This document shows, one piece after another, positions 1 to 6,818 of a DNA stretch of 14,784 nucleotides. A model generated the notes under the pieces. It was given only the letters and a program-made list of their open reading frames with translations. It did not search any database and had not been told where the DNA came from. Both the position numbers and the translations under genes were made by a program. Source of the DNA: Chlamydia trachomatis (GTDB lineage Bacteria; Chlamydiota; Chlamydiia; Chlamydiales; 2-12-FULL-49-11); NCBI GenBank assembly GCA_945877885.1, contig CAMCSI010000010.1, positions 1 to 14,784 of the forward strand, in the 5' to 3' direction. The first letter of the stretch is position 1. Each line of letters starts with the position of its first letter.

Positions 1-1
1 T

Positions 2-1117
2 CTTAGATCCACCCTTGGATCTACCAATACATGCCCAAGATGGGCAGTTGCCTATAAATTTGCGGCAGAGCAAGCAGAAACTCAGATAGAAAGCATTTCG
101 GTTCAGGTGGGTAGGACAGGTGTATTAACTCCTGTGGCTAATTTAACGCCGGTTTTTCTATCAGGAAGTACCATTTCTAGAGCAACCCTTCACAATCAAG
201 ACGAGATTGATCGAAAAGATATTCGTGAAAACGATTATGTGATTATTGAGAAGGGGGGAGATGTGATCCCAAAAGTTGTCTCTGTGGTAAAAAAACCAGG
301 GCATAAAAGATCACCGAAATGGCATATCCCAAATTCATGCCCTGATTGTAAGGGTCCTGTCATTCAAAAAGAGGGTGAAGTAGCTATAAGATGTAAGGCA
401 GGGACAAAATGTACAGGACAGTATATTGCTCGTGTAAAGCATTTCATCTCCAAAGGGGCAATGAATATTGAAAACTTTGGGATAAAGGTGGTGGAAAGAT
501 TTTTCGAACTTGGGCTAATTTCAACCCTACCTGACATTTATAAAATAGAGGCTAAAGATCTTGAGGGTTTAGAAGGGTTTGGGGATCGCTCTATTGAGGT
601 TTTACTAACTAGCATTGAAAATTCCAAAGAGTGTGAGCTCTACCGCTTTATCTTTGCTTTAGGGATTCCTTTTGTGGGAGTAGTTGCTGCAAAAACTGTC
701 GCTGAGTATGTAAAAGATGTTCATACCTTCTTAAAAGTGTCAAAGGATGAGCTGATAGAACTTGAGGGAATTGGTGAAAAACTAGCCGATGCTTTAGTCG
801 AATATCTTTCTGAGCGCTCCCATGTGGGGGAAATTAAGGAATTTTTAACCCTAGGTGTACATCCAAAACCGGTAGCAGAAAAACGAGGAGGACATTTATT
901 TTCTGAAAAGACATTTGTAATCACTGGAACCTTAGATGGATATGAAAGGGTAGAGGCAAAGGAATTGATTGAAGCCCGGGGAGGAAATGTATCATCAAGT
1001 ATATCTAAACTTACAGATTATCTTCTTCTTGGCAAAAATCCTGGCTCTAAGTACAACAAAGCTGTAAAGCTTGGTGTTGAAATCTTAGACGAGGGTAAAT
1101 TTAAACAATTATTATGA
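2..1117 (+). CDS. ligA: NAD-dependent DNA ligase LigA (C-terminal part, 5' end outside window)
   Basis: NAD+-dependent DNA ligase seals nicks in duplex DNA during replication and repair. The reading frame is open from base 2, so the gene begins upstream; a GTG at 107 is only an internal valine. About 371 codons are present, a little over half of a usual LigA of roughly 670 residues; the adenylation lysine lies outside. Visible in order: the end of the nucleotidyltransferase domain (PRWAVAYKF near base 35), the OB-fold entry VGRTGVLTPVA, a four-Cys zinc finger (CPDC then two more Cys, bases 338-430), helix-hairpin-helix repeats (GLEGFGDRS and ELEGIGEKLAD), and a C-terminal BRCT domain (KTFVITGTLDG to the end). 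Its stop overlaps the next start as ATGA at 1114-1117, implying translational coupling. Identification is very secure from motif order. Confidence 0.97.
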   Translation, partial: LRSTLGSTNTCPRWAVAYKFAAEQAETQIESISVQVGRTGVLTPVANLTPVFLSGSTISRATLHNQDEIDRKDIRENDYVIIEKGGDVIPKVVSVVKKPGHKRSPKWHIPNSCPDCKGPVIQKEGEVAIRCKAGTKCTGQYIARVKHFISKGAMNIENFGIKVVERFFELGLISTLPDIYKIEAKDLEGLEGFGDRSIEVLLTSIENSKECELYRFIFALGIPFVGVVAAKTVAEYVKDVHTFLKVSKDELIELEGIGEKLADALVEYLSERSHVGEIKEFLTLGVHPKPVAEKRGGHLFSEKTFVITGTLDGYERVEAKELIEARGGNVSSSISKLTDYLLLGKNPGSKYNKAVKLGVEILDEGKFKQLL

Positions 1118-2349
1118 AAATCTCAAGATATGCTCTCTTTCCCATTTTTCTAATTATATTCATAGACAACTTTGGTTATTCACTGCTATTTAACATGTTA
1201 GGCCCTATGCTGCTTAAGCCAGAATATGGGATGATGGCAGCATCCACCTCTGTTCATCTTAAAAATGCGATGCTTGCTTTAACCTTTGGAATTTTCCCTC
1301 TAACTCAACTTTTTGCAGCTCCGCTGATGGGGGAATTTGCTGATATTTCCGGAAGGAAAAATGCTTTTTACATTTCTTTGATAGGGATGATTGCCGGCTT
1401 TTTACTTTCAGCCTGGTCAGTATCCTTGCAAAGCATATGGCTTTTATTCCTATCCCGCTTAATTACAGGGGCTTTTGCTGGAAATATTAGTATTTGTATG
1501 GCTTCAATTGCAGATTTAAGTACAGATGAAAAGGTAAGAGGGAAGAATTTTTCAATGGTTACTGCCTTATTTGGAATCAGTTGGATAGCAGCAATGATCC
1601 TTGGTGGCTATATTGCAAATCCAAACTTACTGGGAAAAAGCGGCCCTATTTTTGCCTTTCTCTTCACCTCAGGTTTAACCTTTATAAATCTTATCCTCAT
1701 CCTCTTTATGTATAAAGATACCTCACCAAAGGATGGGGTGACAAAGTTCGCCTTTGGTCAGGGGCTCGTCAATATCAAAGAAACATTAATGCTTAAATCT
1801 ACAAGGGTCTACTTTTTAATCTATTTCCTATGGTCCCTTGGCTGGGTGATGGCGGTACAATGGTTCCCTGTCTATGCCATTGAAGTCTTTAAAGTGAGTG
1901 TCGATGATTTTACCACCTGGTATATTTTTATGGGAATCACCTGGGTTTTAGGCGCCTTTTTCGCCAAATATTACCTTATTAATCGATTATCCACCCTATC
2001 TACTGGTATTTTAGGATTTTTTTTCATGACGGCTTGTCTTTTTATCATGCAATTTATGCCTATTTTCTCCTTATTTGCTATTTTTTTTATCCTAGGAAGC
2101 TTTTTTGCAGTATTTGCCATGAGCTCTTCGTTGAACCTAATTTCATTTTCAGCCGAAAGAAGGGTTCAAGGAAAAATCATGGGCCTTTCCCAATCTATGC
2201 AAAGTAGCGCCTTTGTTTTTGTATCGTTTATCGCCTTTTTAGTAAGTCTTTATACGATCTCTATATTGTTCTATTTTGCCGCCTCTATATCGGCTTTAGG
2301 GCTTATTCTCCTTTTATACAAGGGTATAGAAAAAAAGCGAATATCTTAA
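1114..2349 (+). CDS. MFS transporter, DHA1/tetracycline-efflux-like
   Basis: A 411-residue integral inner-membrane protein of the major facilitator superfamily, probably a proton-driven exporter. Hydrophobic segments suggest the usual 12 helices. The loop between helices 2 and 3 carries motif A in the form MGEFADISGRKNAF. The following stretch, RLITGAFAGN then IADLSTDEKVRGK and GGYIANP, is the pattern of the DHA1/TetA-type drug efflux group. The substrate cannot be read from sequence; multidrug, sugar or metabolite export are all possible, and resistance should not be assumed. The ATG start overlaps the ligA stop by four bases (ATGA), so it is probably translated by coupling and co-transcribed with ligA. 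No convincing terminator follows; the next gene starts 88 bases downstream with its own promoter. Confidence 0.85.
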   Translation: MKISRYALFPIFLIIFIDNFGYSLLFNMLGPMLLKPEYGMMAASTSVHLKNAMLALTFGIFPLTQLFAAPLMGEFADISGRKNAFYISLIGMIAGFLLSAWSVSLQSIWLLFLSRLITGAFAGNISICMASIADLSTDEKVRGKNFSMVTALFGISWIAAMILGGYIANPNLLGKSGPIFAFLFTSGLTFINLILILFMYKDTSPKDGVTKFAFGQGLVNIKETLMLKSTRVYFLIYFLWSLGWVMAVQWFPVYAIEVFKVSVDDFTTWYIFMGITWVLGAFFAKYYLINRLSTLSTGILGFFFMTACLFIMQFMPIFSLFAIFFILGSFFAVFAMSSSLNLISFSAERRVQGKIMGLSQSMQSSAFVFVSFIAFLVSLYTISILFYFAASISALGLILLLYKGIEKKRIS

Positions 2350-2376
2350 TCAATTGAATATCAAGAAGATACATAT

Positions 2377-2428
2377 TTTGTTTAATTAAAGTATTTATTA
2401 TGTTATAATTAAAACTTAATTAAACAAA
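2377..2428 (+). promoter_or_regulatory. Promoter with inverted repeat flanking the -10 box
   Basis: An extended -10 element TGTTATAAT (TATAAT at 2404-2409) lies 28 bases before the ATG of the first protease gene. A poor -35 candidate TTGTTT is at 2379-2384 (19-base spacer). A 13-base perfect inverted repeat surrounds the -10: TTTGTTTAATTAA at 2377-2389 and TTAATTAAACAAA at 2416-2428. It may be an operator. The region is very AT-rich, so symmetric matches are easier to find by chance. Confidence 0.6.
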
Positions 2429-2437
2429 TGTTGTGTT

Positions 2438-3767
2438 ATGATAATTTCTTCTCCTATCCACTCAATAATTAATGCGAAAGAAAGTGAAGATGATTTTTCT
2501 GGTGAGATGTCATTTATGAATAATAAGGTTAAATTCGCTATTTACAAAGCTTGGATTGCCGTGGTCTCTTTTTTTGAAAGAATAGGTGCTGCAATTAAAT
2601 CTTTACCAGATAGAGTTCGTAATTCTAAAAGCTTTACTCAAATATTGATAAATACTACAAAAATTGCGCTCTTTACTGCCTGCTTAATGAAGAAATTGAC
2701 CCATAGGGATAAACTATCTAATGGAATTCCAAATTTAGGAAACACATGTTACATGGGCGCATGTGTTCAAGCAATTGCAGGAAATAAGGCCTTAGAAAAA
2801 ATGTTCAGAGATTCAAAATGTGATAAACCTCTAAAGACTAACCTTTTAAACTTAATTGATGCAATTAAGAATCCTGACGCAAAGGGGGGGGGGTATGCTT
2901 TATTTAACGAAGGAGTTTGCAAAGGCTCTTGCAGAAAGTGGCTGGCAGAAAGATGATCAAAGACCAAAAGGTTTAAGGCCAGCAGATTCGGGAGAATTAC
3001 TTAAACATTTGCAAGAAAAGATGGAAGTAACAGAAAGGCCCATGAAAGTTTCTACGAAGAGCTATATCCTTCACACTGATTATATAACAAATAAAAATTT
3101 AGATTGTCAGATAAAAATGGGAGAGGCTAATGATGAGGTAAACATTACCCTAGATAAAGATACCCCAACCCTTCAAGCATATTTTGATCGTAGGGTAGAG
3201 AATGAAACGTTAGTGACTGTACATGAAACTAAAACTGATGGAAGCGTAGGCAGGCAGGTGGAAGAGAGGGAAGTGCTTTGGTCTAAAGTACAAGGGTTGA
3301 AAGAGGGTGTAATTAAAGATGACCTTTCAAAAATCTTTAAATATGATGTAGAAAAAAAATCTTTTGGAACTCCTTCTTCTTTATTTTCTAGGGGGTCTAT
3401 GAATTATGAAAAGTTGATGTTTTGGTTTGACGCCAATTATGAGGATTTAGAAAAAGAGTATTGCGCTAGAAGACCGGAGGTTAAATTTTGTCGACAGACT
3501 AAAATCAGCAGTGAAATCATCGATAAAGACTCAAAGATGCTTACTGTAGTGATTCAAAATCCAAATAAATCCTTTAACCCAGATGAGTTTATTAAAGCAA
3601 ATGGCCTAAACTTTAGACTTTCAGGGATGATTAAAAGGCCTGGGGGGAACCATTATACTTATTGTAGCCGAAATAAGATTGGGGAATTTGTAAATTTTGA
3701 TGATAAAACAGTGAGAAAAGGTAAAAATACTAGTTTTTCAAGAATAATCTTCTATGAAAGAGTATAA
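2438..3767 (+). CDS. USP-like (C19) deubiquitinase, frame broken at a G10 tract
   Basis: As written, the gene is two overlapping frames (2438-2956 and 2856-3767). Removing one G from the run at 2884-2893 joins them into a 442-residue protein. The joined product aligns with the downstream paralogue straight across the break (LVYAINDPSS there, LIDAIKNPDA here), so the fusion is the ancestral form. A USP Cys box NLGNTCYMGACVQ has catalytic Cys104, with the oxyanion-hole Asn five residues before. The His box NHYTYC is at base 3651 and the Asp in FVNFDDKTV at 3699-3704. Two hydrophobic stretches (residues about 33-46 and 67-84) may anchor the protein. In the G10 state only 172 residues with Cys but no His/Asp are made, so the enzyme should be inactive. 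No clear Shine-Dalgarno precedes ATG 2438; GGTGAG at 2501 suggests an alternative start at 2516. The likely role is cleavage of host ubiquitin or ubiquitin-like conjugates. A sequencing error or true pseudogene is not excluded. Confidence 0.75.
2884..2893 (+). repeat. Poly-G tract (10 G) at the frameshift point
   Basis: Ten consecutive G's lie within the coding region of the protease. Downstream sequence is in frame with the start if the tract has 9 or 12 G's and out of frame at 10. Homopolymeric G tracts are established slipped-strand contingency sites, including in chlamydial pmp genes. Confidence 0.85.
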
Positions 3768-3775
3768 AAACTAGT
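3729..3775 (+). terminator. Inverted repeat spanning the stop codon of the first protease
   Basis: ACTAGTTTTT at 3729-3738 is perfectly complementary to AAAAACTAGT at 3766-3775, with a 27-base loop and the TAA stop (3765-3767) inside the right part. Only a short T-rich stretch follows, so this is at best a weak terminator or a 3'-end-stabilising hairpin. Confidence 0.3.
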
Positions 3776-3792
3776 TTATTCCCTCAAATTGA

Positions 3793-3821
3793 TTGCAATG
3801 TACCTTCCAGCATGGTATAAT
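3793..3821 (+). promoter_or_regulatory. Sigma-70-type promoter of second protease gene
   Basis: TTGCAA at 3793-3798, a 17-base spacer, then TATAAT at 3816-3821 preceded by TG (extended -10, TGGTATAAT). A Shine-Dalgarno AGGA at 3841-3844 follows, six bases before the ATG at 3851. The second protease is therefore probably transcribed independently of the first. Confidence 0.75.
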
Positions 3822-3850
3822 TAAAGTATAAATAAATATTAGGATAAGAT

Positions 3851-5419
3851 ATGACTACAAATGTTAATACATTTACCGCAGCACAAAGGAAGGAATTTGA
3901 GGCAAATCAATGGACTTTAGCAGCTTTTGCCCCATGTGATAAAGGTTGGGAAGACTTAAAGAAGGGCTCCTCAGGTATTAAGATCAACCCATTTCTTAAA
4001 TCTGCAGTATTTAGAGTGCTTTTTGCCATTGTTTGCTTTCTATTTGTCATACCAAGAATCGCTATTGGTGAAAAAATCAAACTTTCTAACGACGGGGAGA
4101 AAAGATCGGGGTATCAGTTAGCTCAAATTTTTGCTAAACGAAGAACCTTTATCTTTAAACATCAAGCGGTTGCAAATCCTGCTCCAGCACAAATTCCAGC
4201 CCAACCTTCCATAACACCTCCTTCGACCCCGCTTCAGGCTCAGTCATCCACTCAATCACAGCCTTTAAGACTCTCAAGACCTTTAAAAGCTTCTTCATCG
4301 GCTACATCCCAGGGTTCGGTGGAGTCTAAAGGGGATATAAAAGCTAGCGGATTAGCTCTTAGAAGTGGTTTGAATAACCTTGGAAATACCTGTTATATCA
4401 ATGCCTGTATTCAGCTTATCGCAAGTATTCCAGCAATAGGTCATGAATTATTAGAAAATGGACTTGACTGCGATTTGAAAACAGCGCTTGTAAATTTAGT
4501 ATATGCTATAAATGATCCAAGTAGCACCCAAGGAGAGATAGGCTCATCAAATGAAATATTTTATAATATTTTAATGGGAACGGAATGGAATTCAGGACAT
4601 AGGGCTGGTCGGGGTATAATGAATGATACTTTTGAGTTATTACAAAATCTAGCGGGTCAGCTTGGTATTAATATAACAAATATATCATCTATAACAAGTG
4701 AAAAAACATATATCGAGTATAACTTCTTGACAAAAAAGGCGTTGGGTCTATCCCAAATAGAAAAACCTGACGACCCCAGTGAAGCATTTAGATTGCCTAG
4801 AGATAGGGGTAATAAAACGATACAGCAATTGATTAGCGAAGAGATGGGAGTCCGTGAGGTAAAATTATATTCTCGTAAAATCAATTCTTCCGAGCTTGGA
4901 TCAGAGGTGGTGGAAAGAGCTGTATTACTACATACTGTTAATGCATTAGATGAACCATATAAAACTAACTTATTGAAACAATTCTATGATGAAAAAAAAC
5001 AGCTTTATCCTGAGAATCTTTTTTCTCAAGGTAAAGAAAAGCATGAGACGATGATTAAAGTCCTAGGGATGGATTATGATACTATATTGAATAATTACTG
5101 CCGAAGTAAAGAAGAAGCTGGTGAATTTGAATTTATTCAAAGAGATCAACTATCAACAGAAGAGTTGACTAAAGGATCTCAAGGTTTTTTTGTATCTATT
5201 GAAAATCCAACAAGTACATTTAAACCAGATAGAGAGGTTAAAATTGATGGGGATACTTTTAGATTACAAGCTGTTGTAAGAAGAAATCAGACACCTCATT
5301 ATATGCTTTGCGAAATCTCTGAAGATGGTATATCTGGAGTTAAATATAGTGATGGGCATGTAGAAAAAGGTATAGATACCTCTTGGGCTAGACATCTTTA
5401 TTATCAAAAAGTTGTGTAA
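3851..5419 (+). CDS. USP-like (C19) cysteine protease / deubiquitinase, membrane-anchored
   Basis: An intact 522-residue paralogue of the upstream gene. Layout: an N-terminal region, one strongly hydrophobic segment at residues about 51-72 (SAVFRVLFAIVCFLFVIPRI), a Pro/Gln/Ser-rich linker at about 106-150, then the protease domain. The Cys box is GLNNLGNTCYINACIQ with Cys181. His483 lies in PHYMLCE, and the third triad position lies in YSDGHVEKG. There Asp501 is preceded by Ser500, and by alignment with the FDD of canonical USPs either residue could serve. The oxyanion Asn is conserved. USP-type enzymes hydrolyse ubiquitin isopeptide bonds; in a bacterium this implies action on host proteins, presumably after secretion, which the sequence does not show. 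The membrane segment plus Pro-rich linker plus protease order recalls chlamydial ChlaDub1, although that enzyme belongs to a different (CE) clan. Start chosen from AGGA six bases upstream. Confidence 0.8.
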   Translation: MTTNVNTFTAAQRKEFEANQWTLAAFAPCDKGWEDLKKGSSGIKINPFLKSAVFRVLFAIVCFLFVIPRIAIGEKIKLSNDGEKRSGYQLAQIFAKRRTFIFKHQAVANPAPAQIPAQPSITPPSTPLQAQSSTQSQPLRLSRPLKASSSATSQGSVESKGDIKASGLALRSGLNNLGNTCYINACIQLIASIPAIGHELLENGLDCDLKTALVNLVYAINDPSSTQGEIGSSNEIFYNILMGTEWNSGHRAGRGIMNDTFELLQNLAGQLGINITNISSITSEKTYIEYNFLTKKALGLSQIEKPDDPSEAFRLPRDRGNKTIQQLISEEMGVREVKLYSRKINSSELGSEVVERAVLLHTVNALDEPYKTNLLKQFYDEKKQLYPENLFSQGKEKHETMIKVLGMDYDTILNNYCRSKEEAGEFEFIQRDQLSTEELTKGSQGFFVSIENPTSTFKPDREVKIDGDTFRLQAVVRRNQTPHYMLCEISEDGISGVKYSDGHVEKGIDTSWARHLYYQKVV

Positions 5420-5462
5420 ATTTTCTTCGGAATATATACCACCTTATCGCTTTGCTCGCTAA

Positions 5463-5568
5463 CTCACCTTATGTAAGATGAATTTTCAAATGCAGATATA
5501 ACCACCCGCAAGCAAAGCTCGCTAGAGAACACAAAGATCACAAAGGAAAACATTTAAATCTTTCCTAA
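5463..5568 (+). repeat. Dispersed repeat, copy 1 (plus orientation)
   Basis: An approximately 100-base element beginning CACCTTATGT, with core ACCACCCGCAAGCAAAGC and GCTAGAGAACACAAAG, ending near CATTTAAATCTTTCC. It lies about 45 bases after the protease stop. The same element recurs inverted at 5658-5726 and directly, degenerate, at 13882-13972. Its centre (GCAAGCAAAGCTCGC) is an imperfect hairpin. Confidence 0.8.
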
Positions 5569-5716
5569 TTCCCTATCATCATAAAGTTTTTCTCTATCTC
5601 CTTTAACTTAGATCAAAGAATGTAAGGATAAAAAATGCAAATGATCTTTTTATTAGACCTTTGTGGGCTTTGTGTTCTCTAGCAAGCTTTGCTTGCGGGT
5701 GGTTTATTATCTGCAG
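5491..5716. repeat. Long imperfect inverted repeat made by two oppositely oriented copies
   Basis: The left arm (about 5491-5545) and the right arm (about 5658-5716) are complementary over more than 50 bases with few differences, separated by about 110 bases. A transcript through here could fold into a very long hairpin. No ORF, transposase or tRNA was recognised in the 409-base gap between the protease (5419) and rpsI (5829). It holds only these repeats and the terminator. Confidence 0.8.
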
Positions 5717-5726
5717 ATAAGGTCGA
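5658..5726 (-). repeat. Dispersed repeat, copy 2 (minus orientation)
   Basis: Read on the minus strand this copy gives ACCTTATCTGCAGATAA, then AACCACCCGCAAGCAAAGC and TTGCTAGAGAACACAAAG, ending at CCCACAAAGG. It matches copy 1 closely in the core, and its centre GCAAGC-AAA-GCTTGC is a perfect 6-bp hairpin. Confidence 0.8.
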
Positions 5727-5767
5727 TTAAAAAACTTTTTAATATCTGAGAGAAAATACAAAGCAAT

Positions 5768-5802
5768 AAAAAAAACCACTTCCCGAAGGAGGTGGTTTTT
5801 TT
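5768..5802 (-). terminator. Rho-independent terminator of the rplM-rpsI operon
   Basis: AAAAAACCACTTCC, loop CGAA, GGAGGTGGTTTTTT: a 14-bp stem with one G-T pair, flanked by A's and T's on both sides, so it can work in both directions. It sits 27 bases beyond the rpsI stop on the minus strand and could also stop plus-strand read-through from the protease side. Confidence 0.92.
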
Positions 5803-5828
5803 GATCCATAATAGTTCTGTAGGGACGA

Positions 5829-6227
5829 TTAACGTTTTGAGAACTGGAATGATTTACGAGCACCAGGCTTACCAGGTTTCTTACGCTCTTTTCTTCTTGG
5901 GTCACGTGTTAGAAAGCCTGCTTCTTTTAAAGCTGGGCGTCTTTCTTCCACTTCAGATACCAATGCGCGAGAAATTGCGTGTCTGACAGCAATCATTTGC
6001 CCTTGTGGGCCTCCACCTCTAACATTGATCACTATATCTCTGTTGTCCACTTCGCAAAGCTTTAGGGGAGATAAAACAGTGTCTTGCTGAAACTCAATAG
6101 GGAAGAAATCTTTTAATTCTCTTCCATTGATTTTGATTGAGCCTTTACCATCACGAAGGTAAGCTCTAGCAACAGCTGTTTTTCTTCTTCCTGCGGCCAT
6201 AGATGTATTAGTAGTCTTTTTCTTCAT
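5829..6227 (-). CDS. rpsI: 30S ribosomal protein S9
   Basis: A 132-residue small-subunit protein, close to the usual 130. Diagnostic motifs are AAGRRKTAVARAYL near the N-terminus, the middle signature NVRGGGPQGQMIAVRHAISRAL, and the basic tail ending SFQFSKR. That terminal SKR reaches the P-site tRNA anticodon stem in known ribosomes. The start at ATG 6227 is supported by AAGGAG at 6238-6243 (plus-strand coordinates), a Shine-Dalgarno that overlaps the rplM stop, so the two genes are probably translationally linked. It is the second gene of the rplM-rpsI operon, a pairing conserved in nearly all bacteria, and is followed by a strong terminator. Nothing unusual was seen. Confidence 0.98.
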   Translation of the reverse strand: MKKKTTNTSMAAGRRKTAVARAYLRDGKGSIKINGRELKDFFPIEFQQDTVLSPLKLCEVDNRDIVINVRGGGPQGQMIAVRHAISRALVSEVEERRPALKEAGFLTRDPRRKERKKPGKPGARKSFQFSKR

Positions 6228-6242
6228 ATTCGTTTATCTCCT

Positions 6243-6686
6243 TTAAATATCCACAGAAATTGGCTGTTGTGCTTCCATATTATGCGTTCCTTCTGCAAAG
6301 ATATGAAGTTTTTTCCTCATAGCTCTTCCAAGCTTTGTTTTTGGCATCATACCATAAACTGCTTTTTGAAGAATTCTTTCCGGATGTCTTTCCATCACTC
6401 TTTTGTAAGGAATTTCTTTAAGTCCGCCGAGCCATCCTGTGTGGTGTCGATAAACTTTTTGAGCTTCTTTATTACCCGTTACCATTACTTCTTTAGCATT
6501 GATTACAATTACGCAATCACCAGTATCTTGGTTTGGTGTATAGGTTGGCTTATGCTTGCCGCAAAGAATCTTTGCAATTTCACTTGCAAGTCTTCCAAGA
6601 GTTTTTCCTTTAGCGTCAAATAAATAGTGAGGAACGTTATCTTTTTGTTTTATAAAAAACACCGTTCTATGTTTGTGATTTATCAT
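6243..6686 (-). CDS. rplM: 50S ribosomal protein L13
   Basis: A 147-residue large-subunit protein, an early assembly protein of the 50S subunit and of normal length for the family. Recognised by DAKGKTLGRLASEIAKIL, then GKHKPTYTPNQDTGDCVIVI, HHTGWLGGLKEIP and VYGMMPKTKLGRAMRKKL. The start at ATG 6686 is preceded by a purine-rich ribosome-binding site (AGAGGA) at about 6692-6697. It is the first gene of the rplM-rpsI operon, driven by the promoter at 6719-6747 on the minus strand and divergent from miaB. The stop lies inside the rpsI ribosome-binding site. Confidence 0.98.
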   Translation of the reverse strand: MINHKHRTVFFIKQKDNVPHYLFDAKGKTLGRLASEIAKILCGKHKPTYTPNQDTGDCVIVINAKEVMVTGNKEAQKVYRHHTGWLGGLKEIPYKRVMERHPERILQKAVYGMMPKTKLGRAMRKKLHIFAEGTHNMEAQQPISVDI

Positions 6687-6718
6687 GGTTTTCCTCTAAA
6701 AATCATTTCGTAAGGAGT

Positions 6719-6747
6719 AGTATACACTATGTACTTCTTTCTTGCAA
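6719..6747 (-). promoter_or_regulatory. Promoter of rplM-rpsI
   Basis: On the minus strand TTGCAA (6747-6742), exactly 17 bases, then TATACT (6724-6719): close to the sigma-70/sigma-66 consensus. The -10 is about 33 bases before the rplM start. It is divergent from, and does not overlap, the miaB promoter. Confidence 0.8.
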
Positions 6748-6758
6748 ATGGATTTTTA

Positions 6759-6787
6759 TTGAAAAGAGAAGTCTCTTAAGGTATACT
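6759..6787 (+). promoter_or_regulatory. Promoter of miaB
   Basis: TTGAAA at 6759-6764, 17 bases, TATACT at 6782-6787. The spacer contains AGAGAAGTCTCT, a short palindrome that might be an operator. The start codon at 6819 is preceded by AGGAA at 6807-6811. Confidence 0.8.
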
Positions 6788-6818
6788 TTTTTGCTTAAAA
6801 CATTATAGGAAATCCTTG

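Noticed and set aside
1114..2349. Antibiotic resistance gene
   Set aside because: Resemblance to TetA-type exporters is at the family motif level only; the substrate cannot be inferred.
2856..3767. Separate gene starting at ATG 2856
   Set aside because: Its first codons are out of frame within the upstream protease coding sequence; similarity to the paralogue begins only after the G tract and continues from the other frame before it. It is the 3' half of one gene.
5491..5716. CRISPR or IS element
   Set aside because: No regular spacers and no transposase frame; only an inverted pair of one repeat family.
5603..5905. Minus-strand ORF of 100 codons
   Set aside because: Runs through the terminator and repeat and overlaps rpsI in another frame; no recognisable protein.
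6267..6623. Plus-strand ORF of 118 codons
   Set aside because: Antisense shadow of rplM, Cys/Phe/Ser-rich composition typical of a reverse frame.
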